A stretch of 62,176 nt of DNA from Flavobacteriales bacterium (lineage in GTDB: Bacteria > Bacteroidota > Bacteroidia > UBA10329): contig JAIOYP010000019.1 of NCBI GenBank assembly GCA_021741155.1, positions 1 through 62,176 of the forward strand, read 5' to 3'. Under the pieces are notes generated by a model. It did not search any database, was not told the DNA's origin, and was given only the letters and a program-made list of their open reading frames with translations. Both the position numbers and the translations under genes were made by a program. Shown piece after piece: positions 8,362 through 18,664 of the stretch; position 1 is the stretch's first letter; every line of letters begins with the position of its first letter.

Positions 8362-11300
8362 TTATCTAATAATAGTGATTGGTCCAGTGAATGGCTCCGC
8401 GAAATTGGCGGAGTAAATCACGTAGTAGTACGTTCCAACAGGAAGGTCTTCGCCTTTAAAGCGACCGTCCCACGGTATAGGATATCCCGGTGCCGATTGG
8501 AATAGCATTTGTCCCCAGCGGTTGTAAACCTCTACAATGGCATCTTCAAACAATTGAATGTTGTCAATTCTCCATGTGTCGTTGATACCGTCACCGTTAG
8601 GCGAAATACCATCAGGGAACAAGATTCCAGGAGTAACTTCTACTAGAACCGAATCGGTGTTAGTACATCCGTTGGCATCCGTCACGGTCACATAGAACAT
8701 GGTTGTTCCGTCAGGGCGTGCTGTTGGGTTAGTGATGCTCGAATTGTCGAGGAATTCGGCAGGCTCCCAGCTGTACGTCCATCCAGTAACTACGCCATTC
8801 GCGTTCAATCCGATAGAACCTCCCGTTGGAATCAACAAGTCGTTACCAGCATCAACCGGAGGATTGTTGTATGTGTAGATGGTGACAGAATCAACATCAA
8901 CGCAGTTTCCGATGGTCACAGTCAAATAATACGTAGTCGTATCAATTGGTGTAGCAATTGGGTCTGCAACAGCAGAATCGCTCAAGGTAGCGGCAGGAGA
9001 CCAGAGGTAGCTACCGCCACCAGAACCGTCCAACAAAATCGGAGAGCCGATACAAACCGTATCACTAATTCCAGCATCAGCAACGATGTTCACCAATGTT
9101 CCAATGCTGTAAGAAGCAGTGATAGAACAACCGATGGCATCTGTAATAACAACAGTATATGTGCCGAATAGAACACCCGTCAAATCTTGCGTCTGTGCTC
9201 CACCCGGAGACCAGTTGTAAGAGTATCCCGGTACACCACCAACAACAGATAGGTCGATGGAGCCGTTGGCAATATTGCTACACGTAGCCGCCACACTTGT
9301 TACATTAGACACAATAGCCGATGGACCATTAACCGTTGCACTTGCCAAAGCAGTACATCCGTTGGCATCGGTTACCGTTGCCGTGTAAGTTCCAACACAA
9401 AGGTTAGTTCCTGTTCCACCAGGATTGTTCCAAGTAATCACATAAGGAGCAGTTCCTCCAACTGGAATTGCTGTTCCAATACCATCGCAATCCGTGCCGC
9501 AAGTAACATCAGTTGCAGTTGCAGAAAGCGTAAGCGTAGCTGGTTCTGTAATCGTTACCGAAGCCTGAGTAACACAAGCTGGAGACTGAGAATCAGTTAC
9601 CGTTACCGTGTAGTTTCCAGGAACAAGTCCGGTAGCCGTTTGCGTGTTTTGGAAGTTTACATCATTCCATGAATACGTGTATGGTCCAACACCACCATTG
9701 GCAAATGCTGTAGCCGTTCCGTCTCCCGCACCGTTACACGATACGTTTGTAAAAATTGGAACCGTTGCACTCAACGCATTATCCTCGTTGATGGTCGTAG
9801 ATGCAGTAGTCGTACAACCGATATCATCCGTGATTGTCACAGTCCAAATTCCAACGCAAAGATTGGTAGCTGTACTTCCTGTCTGTACTGGATTTGTATT
9901 CCAAGAATAGGTGAAAGGAGGCGTACCACCAGAAGGAGTAACCGTAGCTTCTCCGCTGCAATCTCCGACACAAAGAACTTGAGTTACAGAACTAATAGCT
10001 GCCGTTAAAATTGGCGGCTCCGTTAGGTTAACAGTCGTGGTGTCGGTACAACCAGAAGCATCCACAACAATTACTGTGTAGGAACCAGCGCAAAGGCCAG
10101 AAATGGATGGCGTAGATTCAAATCCTGGTAACCAAAGGATGGTATAATTTGGAGTTCCACCTGTTGGTGTAACCGTTAACTCGCCATCGCAAACACCACC
10201 ACAAGATGGGTTGATTACCGTAGTCACATCAGCAACAAGTACAGCAGGTTCGGTGATGGTAATACTGGTTGAATCAGAACAACCATTAGCATCCGTTACC
10301 ACAACTTGGTACGTTCCTGCACACAAGCTGGTAATAAACGGAGTGGTTGAGTTGTTTGCATCATCCCAAGCATACGTGTAAGGACCTGTTCCACCTTGAA
10401 CCAGTACACCAGCAATTCCATCGCATTGTCCACCGCAGGTAATGTTGATGCCTGAATCAAGTAAAGCAAGTACGAGTGGTTCTGCAATTACAGTTGAAGC
10501 AGTTGCAGTACAACCAAGAGAATCGGTTACTACCAAGCCGTAAATACCAGGACAAAGGTCAATCACCGTATCGTTAGCAGTTGAATTTGGGTCGTTCCAC
10601 TGATAGGTGTAAGAACCCGTTCCGCCAGTAGCAATTGCAATTGCAGTACCATCGCAATCGCCAAAACAACTAACCGAAGTTGGCGTGATGGTAATGCTGA
10701 TAGAATCTGGTTCGTTAATAGTAACAGTTGTAGAATCCATACAACCGGAAGCATCGGTAGCTACTACGGTGTACGTTCCAGCACAAAGGCCAACAACGGC
10801 ATCGTTTGCAGTAGCTGCAGGGTCGTTCCACAGATACGTGAAAGCACCCGTTCCGCCAGAAGCGACAACTGTTGCTTCACCATCACACACTCCGTTACAC
10901 GAAGCATCAACAGTCGTTGTAACAAACGTGATTGCAGCTGGTTCCGAAATGGTTGCGGTTGCTTGCTGTGTACAACCATTGGCATCCGTAACAGTTACCG
11001 TATATGTTCCAGCACATAGTCCTGTTTCTGTGGCAGACGTTCCGCCAGAAGACCAGAGATACGTGTAAGGAAGCGTGCCTCCAGAAGGAATGACTGTAGC
11101 AGTTCCATCGCAAGTACCTGAGCACGTTGCTGCTGTTGTCAGAATCTGACTTAATGAAATTGGGTCTGGCTCTCCTATCGTTACCTGTGCAACGAAAATG
11201 CATCCATTAGCATCGGTAATTGTAGCGTTGAAAATGCCCGCACAAAGGCCAGTTACAGTACTATCTATAGAAGCAGCAGGATCATCCCAAAGAATGGTAA

Positions 11301-14300
11301 ACGGAGGTGTCCCACCCGAAATGCTGATAGCTGCCGTTCCGTCACAACTTCCGTTACAGAGCGCATCGGTTGATGAAGACGTAACAACTGGACCATCGAT
11401 GTTGCTAAGTGCAAACACCTCAATGGTTTCGCAACCACTTGCATCCGTTATAGTTACTGTGTAAACTCCAGCGCAAAGAGCAGAAGCGGTTTCTGTTGAA
11501 GAAACGTTTGGAGCCCAAACGTATGTGTATGGACCACCATCGCCCCCAGAAGGAGTGAGTAGGATTTCTCCGTTGCACTGTCCACAAGTAGCTTGCGTGG
11601 AAGTAGCGTTGGAAACAATTTGAGCTGGTTCAGCAATGGTTACAAGCTGCGTATAAATGCAACCTAGAGAATCGCTTATCTGAACGTTGTAGTTTCCTGC
11701 GCAAAGTCCGGTTACAGATGAAGTTGTTTGTCCACCTGGCACCCAGTTGTAGGTATAAGGAGGGATTCCACCGATAGGAGTTACGCTTGCTTCACCATCG
11801 CAAACCCCGAAACAGCTTGCATCAACCGTAACAAGCGTTGCGCCTGTTGGGCCTCCAGTATTGCTTACTGCAATGTCGAAGTTTTGAGTACAACCAACGC
11901 CATCAGTAACATCAACCGTGTGAACACCCGGACAAAGCCCAGTGACACTAGCGGTAGTTTGTCCACTTCCCCATAGATAGGTGTATGGAGGAACACCACC
12001 GTTAGGGATTACTTCAATTTCACCATTACAAACACCACAAGTAGCATTGGTAATCACCGTGTCAATTGAGATTCCTGTTGGAGGCTGATTGATGGTTTCA
12101 ATTGCTGTAGCAACACAACCGTTGCTTCCAGTAACTGTTACCGTGTATGTTCCAGCACAAAGACCAACAGCCGTTACGGTTGTTTGGTTATTAGGATCGT
12201 TCCACTGATACGTGTAAGGAGGAGTTCCACCCGTAGCGAAAACGTTAGCAGTTGCATTACACTGACCAAAGCAGCTTACGTCATTGGCAGTAGTGAAGGC
12301 GGTTAGAACGGCCGGTTGCGTAACAATAACTGTAGAAACGGAAACACATCCATTATCGTCTGTCACAGTCACGCTATGCGGTCCTGCGCAAAGTCCTGTG
12401 ATTGTAGCCGTAGTGGTGTTGTTGATGTCGTTCCATAGATACGTGTATGGAGCAGTTCCGCCAGTTGCAGTCACTGTTGCAGTTCCGTTACAAAGTCCGT
12501 TACAGGTAACATTGGTTTGAGCCGTGATGCTTGAAGTGAGCCCGTTAGGACCTGTAATCGTAATGGTTTGAGTTGCCACACAGCCGTTAGCGTCTGTAAC
12601 CGTTACCGTATATGTACTAGCGCAAAGACCTACTGCGGTTTGCGTGGTTTGTGCTGCTGCATCGTCCCATAAGTAAGTGTATGGTCCAGTACCACCAGTT
12701 ACGTCAGCTGTCGCTTCGCCAATACAAGTTCCATCGCATTGCAGATTCACAACTGCAGAGAACGTAATTGCTATTGGAGCAGGTTCACCAATGACCACAG
12801 GAACTACGAAGTCACAACTGTTTACATCCGTTACGGTTACTGTGTATGAACCAGCACAAAGCCCAACAGCAGTATCAGTTACTTGACCAGCTGGGTCATC
12901 CCATAAATAAGAGAAAGGAGCTGTTCCTCCAACAATGGTTACATAAGCCGACCCATCACAAACACCATTACAAGTGGCATCAGTAATTGTTGGGGTAGCA
13001 GTAAGTCCAGCCGGATTGTTGACTGTCCCAGTAGTAATATCGGTACAACCGTTAGCATCGGTAACTTCTACCGAATAGGTTCCAGCACACAGGTCAATAG
13101 CGGTTGCGGTTGTTTGATTGAGTGGGTCGTTCCATAGATACGTGAAAGGAATTGACCCTCCTGAGGGAATTACAGTGATGGCTCCATCACAATTGCCACC
13201 GCATGTTCCATTATCAATGATGAGAAGAGAAAGGCCAATTGGAGCAGGTTGAGTAAGCGTTACCTGATTTACTGCCACACATCCGTTGTCATCTGTCAAC
13301 GTAACCGTGTATAATCCTTGACACAAATCCACTGCCGTAGCTGTTGTCTGAGCTGATGGATCATCCCACAAATATGTGAATGGGGGAGTACCTCCAACTG
13401 GAGTAGCAATCGCCTGTCCGTTACAAGAATCGTTACACAGTGGATTAATTCCAGTCATGAAGAGTGTTGCTGATGGGATGTCGTTAATCAACGAAGTAAT
13501 GACTCGTGAACAACCAGTTGCATCCGTTACAGTAACGTTATATACTCCAGCACAAAGCCCTGTTGGATTTGTTCCAGAAAGGCCAGGCTGCGTCCAAACA
13601 TACGTGTATGGAGCAACCCCAGTAATAGGACTTAGATTGATTGCACCAGTACATTGACCGCAAAGTGAGTTGATGATGGTTTGCCCGATGTTTATTTGAG
13701 CTGGCTGCGCAATGACTACTTCTTCTGTGTAGATGCAATTGTCTTCATCCTGAATTTGAACGTAGTAAGTTCCAGCGCAAAGGCCTGTGGCATTTGCGGT
13801 AGTATAGCCCCCTGGAACCCACTGATAGGTGTATGGAGCTGTACCTCCTATACCAGCCACAGTAGCTTCTCCATCGCACGAACCGTAGCAAGAAGCATCG
13901 GTAATTAGTGTGTTGCTTCCGGTTGGGCCGTCAACATGGCTAACGGGTACGAAGAAGTTTTCAGTACAACCGTTGGCATCTGTTACCTCCACGTTATACA
14001 CGCCAGCGCACAAACTAGTGATGGTTGCGGTGGTAGCGCCTGTGTTCCATAGATAAGTGTATGGCGCATTACCCGTTAGCGGTGTAACGGTAATTGCTCC
14101 ATTGCAGGAACCACAATCAGCATCAGTTATATTAGAAGAGATAGTGATTGGTCCTGGTTCGTTTACAGTTGCCAGAGAATCATTGCTTCCTGAACCACTA
14201 AATCCGATTCCCCAATCGAAGATGAATCCATCATCAATGGCAAAATTGTCTGTAACAGTGATTGTCCAATTACCATTCAAAGGGCATCCAATCAAGTTGC

Positions 14301-17300
14301 TAAATGGTTGCACTGGAGTGTAGCTACCTGACGGAAGCGCAACGCCATCCGTTACAGTAACGGTATTTCCTGCAATGGCCTCAGCGCCCATGTTTCCATA
14401 GGTGGGATTGTTTGACCAGCAATAATCCCATCCAATTCCCGGAATTCCGTCCGCCTCACTGTCTGCCGCATCTCCAAGGAATGTTGAGCCAGCTACGCTT
14501 ACACCAATCGATTGAACAAGATCGATTACAGTTCCATTCGGACAGGTCAATTGAATGTCAAGATCACCCAAATAGGAGTGTTCCATGTTTACGCAAAGGC
14601 CTTGAATATCTTGACCACTCTGAACGGTTGAACTTGAAGGGAATCCATTAACTGGGATTGTAGTGGCGTAAGAAGAACCAGTTCCATCAGGTAAAGCAAG
14701 GGTTCCGCCACTAAAAGAACCTCCAAGCGTAATTGCACTTGACGTACAGCCATTGGCATCAGTAACCACTACCGAATAATCCCCAGCAGGTAGATTATTA
14801 ATGTCTTCGGTGGTTTGTCCTAGAGGATACCACTGGTATGTGTATGGTGCGGCTCCTCCGCTCACGGTTAAATCAATCGCTCCGTCCGAACCTCCTTCGC
14901 AAGTAACGTCCGTCACCGCTAACGTGATTAGAATTGGGTCGGGTTCTATGATGGTGAAGGTTTCGGTAAGCTCGCAGCCTGTGGCATCAGTAATGCTTAC
15001 AGAATAGTTACCACCACATAGGCCGTTTTCGGATGGACCAGTTCCACCAGTAGGCTGCCAATCAATTGTAAATGGAGGGTTATTGCCAGTAACCACTACC
15101 GAGGCAGAGCCATCGCAACTTCCATTACATGAAACATCGGTGGTAGTAAGAGTGTATTGAATCTGATTGTCGGCAATCGTAAAATTGGCTGTTTCTGAAC
15201 AACCGTTTGCATCTGTAACCATTACCGAATAGTTACCAGCGCAAATAGAAACTGAGCTAGGCCCGCTATTGCTACTTGGCGACCAGTCGAATGTATATGG
15301 AATAGCTCCTCCTGTTGGTGCTACGCTAGCAGTACCATCGCAAAGACCGTTACAAGAAGCGTCTGTGCTAGTAGGGTTGAGAACAAGTGCAGCTGGTTCA
15401 GCAATAATGACATCCAGGGAGTCGGAACATCCAGCTCCATCAGAAACAAAAATCTCGTAAGTCCCAGACGCAAGGTTGCTTAGGTCTTGAGTAATCTCAC
15501 CGTTTGGTTGCCAGTTATAAGCTAAAGGTGGGGTTCCACCAGCAACCGAAATATCGATAGAGCCATTATTATCACCATTACAAGTGATGTCTTGGTGTGT
15601 TTCAGATATGACGATTGCAGGGGCTGAAGTTATTGTAAAGACTCCAGATATTGTACATCCATGAGCATCTGTTGCAACCCCAGTATAAGGTCCTGCAGAG
15701 AGGTTGTAAATATTGGGTGTGGTAAAATTACCAGGTGTCCAAAGAACAGTATATGGAGCCGTTCCGCCAGATACCGTAGCCTCAATAAAGCCATCATTAG
15801 CACCTCCGCAACTAAGATTTTGAATATTCACATATCCCACAAATGGTGGCGGCCCAGTCAATGTGTAGGATTCATTGGTCACACAACCAGTTCCTTGGTC
15901 AGTTACTATTACTGAATAAGTTGCTCCTGATAGTCCAGCAATACTTGCTCCTGTTGTCCCGTTCGACCAATTATAAGTGAATGGACCAACTCCGCCAGAT
16001 ACTATAAGCGAGATGCTTCCATTGTTGGTACCTGGACATGTTGGATCTACCACAGTGGCAACCACTGTTGCGGCTCCCTGATTGCTGATATTGAAACTAG
16101 TATCTAACGTACATCCATTTACATCCGTAATCGTAACCGAATAAACCCCAGTTGGAATTGTATTCAAATCTTCGTTACTGGATCCGTCAGACCAGAGGAA
16201 TGTATATGGACCAGAACCGCCACTAATAGAGAGGTCTATGCTTCCGTTAATACTTGCGCAGCTAGGTTGTGTGACAGCAGCAGAAACGACTATTTGGTCC
16301 TGTGCCTGAATTGAAAATGCTGCGATTGAAACGCATCCAACAATATTGTCGGTTACAATGACAGTATAATTGCCAGCAGCCAAACCAGTAACGTCTTCCG
16401 TAGTTGGCCCATGTGACCAGTCATAGCTGAAATCGCCACTTCCTCCATTTACAGTAATGTCAATTTCGCCATCGTTTGACACGCAATTAGTACCATCGGT
16501 AACCACACCCGTTACATCATGCCCTGGGAAATTGTTTACAATAACGTCCAACGTGTCTAGACAACCAATGGTGTTATCTGTCACCACCACAGTGTAAATG
16601 CCAGCAATCAACCCAGAAAGGTCTTGTGTTGCGATAGAACCCGGCTGCCAGTTATAACTGTAATTTCCAGATCCGCCAGCCACAGTCAAATCAATAGAAC
16701 CATTTGCCTCGTTGCATTCTGCATTCACGCTAAACACAGATAAAGAAAGCGAGGAGCCATTCAGAATCGTAATTGAAAGATTGCCCGTGCAGCCATTCGC
16801 GTCCTCAACTGAGAGTAGGTAATTACCAGCGCCCAAACTGCTCAAGTCTTGAGTTGATTCGCCATTTGACCAAGTGTAAGTGTATGGTGCAACTCCGCCC
16901 GCAACAGAGACATTTATGGCTCCGTCATCTTGTCCATCACAACTTACATCATTATGAGTTTCCGTTAAGATAAGTTGAGCTGGCTGAGTTAAAACTACTG
17001 TAGGAAAAACATGAATACAACCAGTGAAATCTGTAGCCGTAAGCGTGTATGAACCAGCTGTTAACCCACTAATATTCTCTGTTGTTTGTGCTGTTCCAGT
17101 CCATGAGAAAGTATATGGAGGTGTTCCGCCAGAAACACCACTTGATGCGATTGAGCCATCGTTTCCACCAAAACAAGTTGGATTTGTTGGAGTGAGTGTT
17201 CCTGCCCAATCGGGAGTAGTGTTGATAGTAAATGGTTCTGTCTGTTCACAACCGTTATCATCCGTGATTATGACTGTATAATTACCACCATCCAAACCTG

Positions 17301-17805
17301 ATATTGAGCTGCTGGTAGCTACAAATGGTGGCCACTGATATGTGTAAGGAGCAACTCCGCCAGTAACTGCAACCGAAGCCTCTCCATCATTACTATCAGG
17401 GCAGGTTTCGGGTACTGTGGAAACCGTTACTCCGAATGGAGGAGGAACGTTGATGGTGGCGAAGTCGATAACTCCTTGGCAACTACCACCGCTAGGGTTC
17501 TGACCCACCACGATTATTTGGTAGTTGGTTGTAACCGAACCAAGACCAGTAAAACAAAAACTTGTGGATGGTTGAGGTCCGGATGATTCGAAAACGACAC
17601 CGTTAAAAATTTGATACACGTAGTTGGGAGCACCGCCATGCACGTAGATGCAGATGCTACCATCCATGGCACCGTTACACGTCACGTCTGTGGCAACGAT
17701 GGAGTCGATAACTACCGGGCATTGAGCTTTTGTCTCCGTTGAAAGAAGAAAAAGTGTTAACAGCGGAAGTATTGATGAGATTAAGGCGCGTAAAGCTCGC
17801 TTCAT
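8362..17805 (-). CDS. Giant SprB-repeat adhesin with P-domain-like insert and T9SS type B sorting domain
   Basis: Exported surface protein of 3147 residues. Order: signal peptide (about 1-28); 13 SprB-type repeats of 70-80 residues; a non-repeat module (about 1023-1207) resembling the proprotein convertase P domain (DLDIQLTCPNGT, LNGNWTITVTD, DDGFIFDWGIGF); 22 more SprB repeats; a PKD/Ig-like region (about 2900-3055); and a type B C-terminal domain (SPNGDGIND, VYNRWGQMLFQS, WDGRFKGEDLPVGTYYYVI). Each repeat follows a pattern like TC.G.NDGSI, GG.aPYTY.W, GLxAGxYTVTVTDANGC. SprB of Flavobacterium johnsoniae is a mobile gliding adhesin exported by the T9SS; this protein shares the repeat type and sorting domain, so adhesion or motility at the cell surface is likely. 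About 22 repeats carry an extra cysteine pair. The PorP/SprF partner follows directly. Confidence 0.93.
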   Translation of the reverse strand: MKRALRALISSILPLLTLFLLSTETKAQCPVVIDSIVATDVTCNGAMDGSICIYVHGGAPNYVYQIFNGVVFESSGPQPSTSFCFTGLGSVTTNYQIIVVGQNPSGGSCQGVIDFATINVPPPFGVTVSTVPETCPDSNDGEASVAVTGGVAPYTYQWPPFVATSSSISGLDGGNYTVIITDDNGCEQTEPFTINTTPDWAGTLTPTNPTCFGGNDGSIASSGVSGGTPPYTFSWTGTAQTTENISGLTAGSYTLTATDFTGCIHVFPTVVLTQPAQLILTETHNDVSCDGQDDGAINVSVAGGVAPYTYTWSNGESTQDLSSLGAGNYLLSVEDANGCTGNLSITILNGSSLSLSVFSVNAECNEANGSIDLTVAGGSGNYSYNWQPGSIATQDLSGLIAGIYTVVVTDNTIGCLDTLDVIVNNFPGHDVTGVVTDGTNCVSNDGEIDITVNGGSGDFSYDWSHGPTTEDVTGLAAGNYTVIVTDNIVGCVSIAAFSIQAQDQIVVSAAVTQPSCASINGSIDLSISGGSGPYTFLWSDGSSNEDLNTIPTGVYSVTITDVNGCTLDTSFNISNQGAATVVATVVDPTCPGTNNGSISLIVSGGVGPFTYNWSNGTTGASIAGLSGATYSVIVTDQGTGCVTNESYTLTGPPPFVGYVNIQNLSCGGANDGFIEATVSGGTAPYTVLWTPGNFTTPNIYNLSAGPYTGVATDAHGCTISGVFTITSAPAIVISETHQDITCNGDNNGSIDISVAGGTPPLAYNWQPNGEITQDLSNLASGTYEIFVSDGAGCSDSLDVIIAEPAALVLNPTSTDASCNGLCDGTASVAPTGGAIPYTFDWSPSSNSGPSSVSICAGNYSVMVTDANGCSETANFTIADNQIQYTLTTTDVSCNGSCDGSASVVVTGNNPPFTIDWQPTGGTGPSENGLCGGNYSVSITDATGCELTETFTIIEPDPILITLAVTDVTCEGGSDGAIDLTVSGGAAPYTYQWYPLGQTTEDINNLPAGDYSVVVTDANGCTSSAITLGGSFSGGTLALPDGTGSSYATTIPVNGFPSSSTVQSGQDIQGLCVNMEHSYLGDLDIQLTCPNGTVIDLVQSIGVSVAGSTFLGDAADSEADGIPGIGWDYCWSNNPTYGNMGAEAIAGNTVTVTDGVALPSGSYTPVQPFSNLIGCPLNGNWTITVTDNFAIDDGFIFDWGIGFSGSGSNDSLATVNEPGPITISSNITDADCGSCNGAITVTPLTGNAPYTYLWNTGATTATITSLCAGVYNVEVTDANGCTENFFVPVSHVDGPTGSNTLITDASCYGSCDGEATVAGIGGTAPYTYQWVPGGYTTANATGLCAGTYYVQIQDEDNCIYTEEVVIAQPAQINIGQTIINSLCGQCTGAINLSPITGVAPYTYVWTQPGLSGTNPTGLCAGVYNVTVTDATGCSRVITSLINDIPSATLFMTGINPLCNDSCNGQAIATPVGGTPPFTYLWDDPSAQTTATAVDLCQGLYTVTLTDDNGCVAVNQVTLTQPAPIGLSLLIIDNGTCGGNCDGAITVIPSGGSIPFTYLWNDPLNQTTATAIDLCAGTYSVEVTDANGCTDITTGTVNNPAGLTATPTITDATCNGVCDGSAYVTIVGGTAPFSYLWDDPAGQVTDTAVGLCAGSYTVTVTDVNSCDFVVPVVIGEPAPIAITFSAVVNLQCDGTCIGEATADVTGGTGPYTYLWDDAAAQTTQTAVGLCASTYTVTVTDANGCVATQTITITGPNGLTSSITAQTNVTCNGLCNGTATVTATGGTAPYTYLWNDINNTTTATITGLCAGPHSVTVTDDNGCVSVSTVIVTQPAVLTAFTTANDVSCFGQCNATANVFATGGTPPYTYQWNDPNNQTTVTAVGLCAGTYTVTVTGSNGCVATAIETINQPPTGISIDTVITNATCGVCNGEIEVIPNGGVPPYTYLWGSGQTTASVTGLCPGVHTVDVTDGVGCTQNFDIAVSNTGGPTGATLVTVDASCFGVCDGEASVTPIGGIPPYTYNWVPGGQTTSSVTGLCAGNYNVQISDSLGCIYTQLVTIAEPAQIVSNATSTQATCGQCNGEILLTPSGGDGGPYTYVWAPNVSSTETASALCAGVYTVTITDASGCETIEVFALSNIDGPVVTSSSTDALCNGSCDGTAAISISGGTPPFTILWDDPAASIDSTVTGLCAGIFNATITDANGCIFVAQVTIGEPDPISLSQILTTAATCSGTCDGTATVIPSGGTLPYTYLWSSGGTSATETGLCAGTYTVTVTDANGCTQQATATISEPAAITFVTTTVDASCNGVCDGEATVVASGGTGAFTYLWNDPAATANDAVVGLCAGTYTVVATDASGCMDSTTVTINEPDSISITITPTSVSCFGDCDGTAIAIATGGTGSYTYQWNDPNSTANDTVIDLCPGIYGLVVTDSLGCTATASTVIAEPLVLALLDSGINITCGGQCDGIAGVLVQGGTGPYTYAWDDANNSTTPFITSLCAGTYQVVVTDANGCSDSTSITITEPAVLVADVTTVINPSCGGVCDGELTVTPTGGTPNYTILWLPGFESTPSISGLCAGSYTVIVVDASGCTDTTTVNLTEPPILTAAISSVTQVLCVGDCSGEATVTPSGGTPPFTYSWNTNPVQTGSTATNLCVGIWTVTITDDIGCTTTASTTINEDNALSATVPIFTNVSCNGAGDGTATAFANGGVGPYTYSWNDVNFQNTQTATGLVPGNYTVTVTDSQSPACVTQASVTITEPATLTLSATATDVTCGTDCDGIGTAIPVGGTAPYVITWNNPGGTGTNLCVGTYTATVTDANGCTALASATVNGPSAIVSNVTSVAATCSNIANGSIDLSVVGGVPGYSYNWSPGGAQTQDLTGVLFGTYTVVITDAIGCSITASYSIGTLVNIVADAGISDTVCIGSPILLDGSGGGSYLWSPAATLSDSAVADPIATPIDTTTYYLTVTIGNCVDVDSVTIYTYNNPPVDAGNDLLIPTGGSIGLNANGVVTGWTYSWEPAEFLDNSSITNPTARPDGTTMFYVTVTDANGCTNTDSVLVEVTPGILFPDGISPNGDGINDTWRIDNIQLFEDAIVEVYNRWGQMLFQSAPGYPIPWDGRFKGEDLPVGTYYYVIYSANFAEPFTGPITIIR
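14185..14735 (-). other. P-domain-like module interrupting the SprB repeat array
   Basis: About 184 residues without the SprB repeat pattern, placed between repeat 13 and repeat 14 of the adhesin. Features of proprotein convertase P domains (PF01483) are visible: HSYLGDLDIQLTCPNGT near the start and NLIGCPLNGNWTITVTDN then DDGFIFDWGIGF at the end. In other Bacteroidetes surface proteins P domains accompany secreted hydrolases; here no catalytic domain is attached. The boundaries are approximate. Confidence 0.75.
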
Positions 17806-17980
17806 ATCGGTTGATTAAGAGGGGAAGTCAATGTTAAACCTGGTTGATTCATGGTTGAAATCAAGGGGTTAAAGTACAATTTTTCAGATTATGAGCAGAT
17901 GTGGCTTTCGCGGGGTAGAACTAAGTCGGGGTTTCTCATTGAATCACGTCTAAAAACCACTTTCAAGTCATTGTTATATC

Positions 17981-18047
17981 TGCTGAATTCTTTCTAACCA
18001 GACCCTTAGAAATGTGTGGTTTCTAGGTTCTCTGATAGAATTCAGCA
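17981..18047 (-). other. Long structured inverted repeat downstream of cheB
   Basis: An outer perfect 11-bp stem (TGCTGAATTCT / AGAATTCAGCA) encloses a second imperfect stem (CCTTAGAAA / TTTCTAGG). It starts 27 bases past the cheB stop and lies about 175 bases upstream of the adhesin start, all on the minus strand. It may be a terminator or leader structure; no U-tract follows on the minus strand. The rest of the 17806-18073 gap shows no gene. Confidence 0.45.
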
Positions 18048-18073
18048 AAAAATTCATCAATTCCTTTTTGATA

Positions 18074-18664
18074 TTAGTTACGATTTTGAACCGCTTTCTT
18101 GAGCATTGGGCCAATTTCCTCTAGATGTATTAAGAAATCCGCAGCACCAAGATTAATAGCAGCCCTCGGCATCACCTTGGCGTGAGCTGTATTTGGATTT
18201 TGTACGTAGCACTTGGCTTCAGCGTTTCGCATACGTAATAGACCATTTGCACCGTCATCATTAGCTCCCGTTAAGAGAATTCCAATTGCGGCCTTTCCAT
18301 AAATTTCTGCTATGCACTCAAATGTGAGGTCAATGCTTGGGCGACTGTATTTCACGGTTTCCGAATAATCCAAGGCGAAAGTCCTATCTTCTTCAATCAA
18401 CAAATGATAGTTTGCAGGAGCTATGTACGCACATGATGGTGTAATTGTTTCTTTTTCGTCCGCTTCCTTTACTCGTAATGCAGTTGAATGTTGAATCACA
18501 CTTTGAATAGAGCTCGTCACATTCCTCAAACGATGAAGCACAATCACAATAGGAATTGGGAAGTCCGCAGGAAGCGATTTCAAAATTTCAGAGACTGCCT
18601 TAATCCCACCGACTGAGCCGCCAATGGCTATAATCTCAATCCCTTTCAAGTCAATCAAGTTCAA
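18074..18664 (-). CDS. CheB-type protein-glutamate methylesterase domain (no receiver domain)
   Basis: Stand-alone CheB methylesterase of 196 residues. The catalytic triad is recognisable: Ser in IGGSVGGIKAV, His in VLHRL, Asp in LTGANDDGANG. The usual N-terminal response-regulator receiver domain is absent. CheB removes methyl groups from chemoreceptor glutamates; receiver-less versions in Bacteroidetes usually act in composite sensory proteins or in alternative pathways. The start is a TTG at 18662-18664 overlapping the cheR stop as TTGA; there is no ATG nearby that keeps the nucleotide-fold beginning IEIIAIGGS. No cheA, cheW or chemoreceptor gene is in the window, so the substrate is unknown. 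Confidence 0.88.
   Translation of the reverse strand: MNLIDLKGIEIIAIGGSVGGIKAVSEILKSLPADFPIPIVIVLHRLRNVTSSIQSVIQHSTALRVKEADEKETITPSCAYIAPANYHLLIEEDRTFALDYSETVKYSRPSIDLTFECIAEIYGKAAIGILLTGANDDGANGLLRMRNAEAKCYVQNPNTAHAKVMPRAAINLGAADFLIHLEEIGPMLKKAVQNRN

Noticed and set aside
10685..11068. Plus-strand ORF of 127 residues opposite the adhesin
   Set aside because: It and many similar ORFs of 60-127 residues are shadows of the repetitive minus-strand adhesin; they share the repeat period and show no independent features.
8362..17805. Possibility that the adhesin region is a CRISPR-like repeat array
   Set aside because: The period is about 230 bases with one continuous reading frame and conserved protein motifs, so it is a coding repeat.
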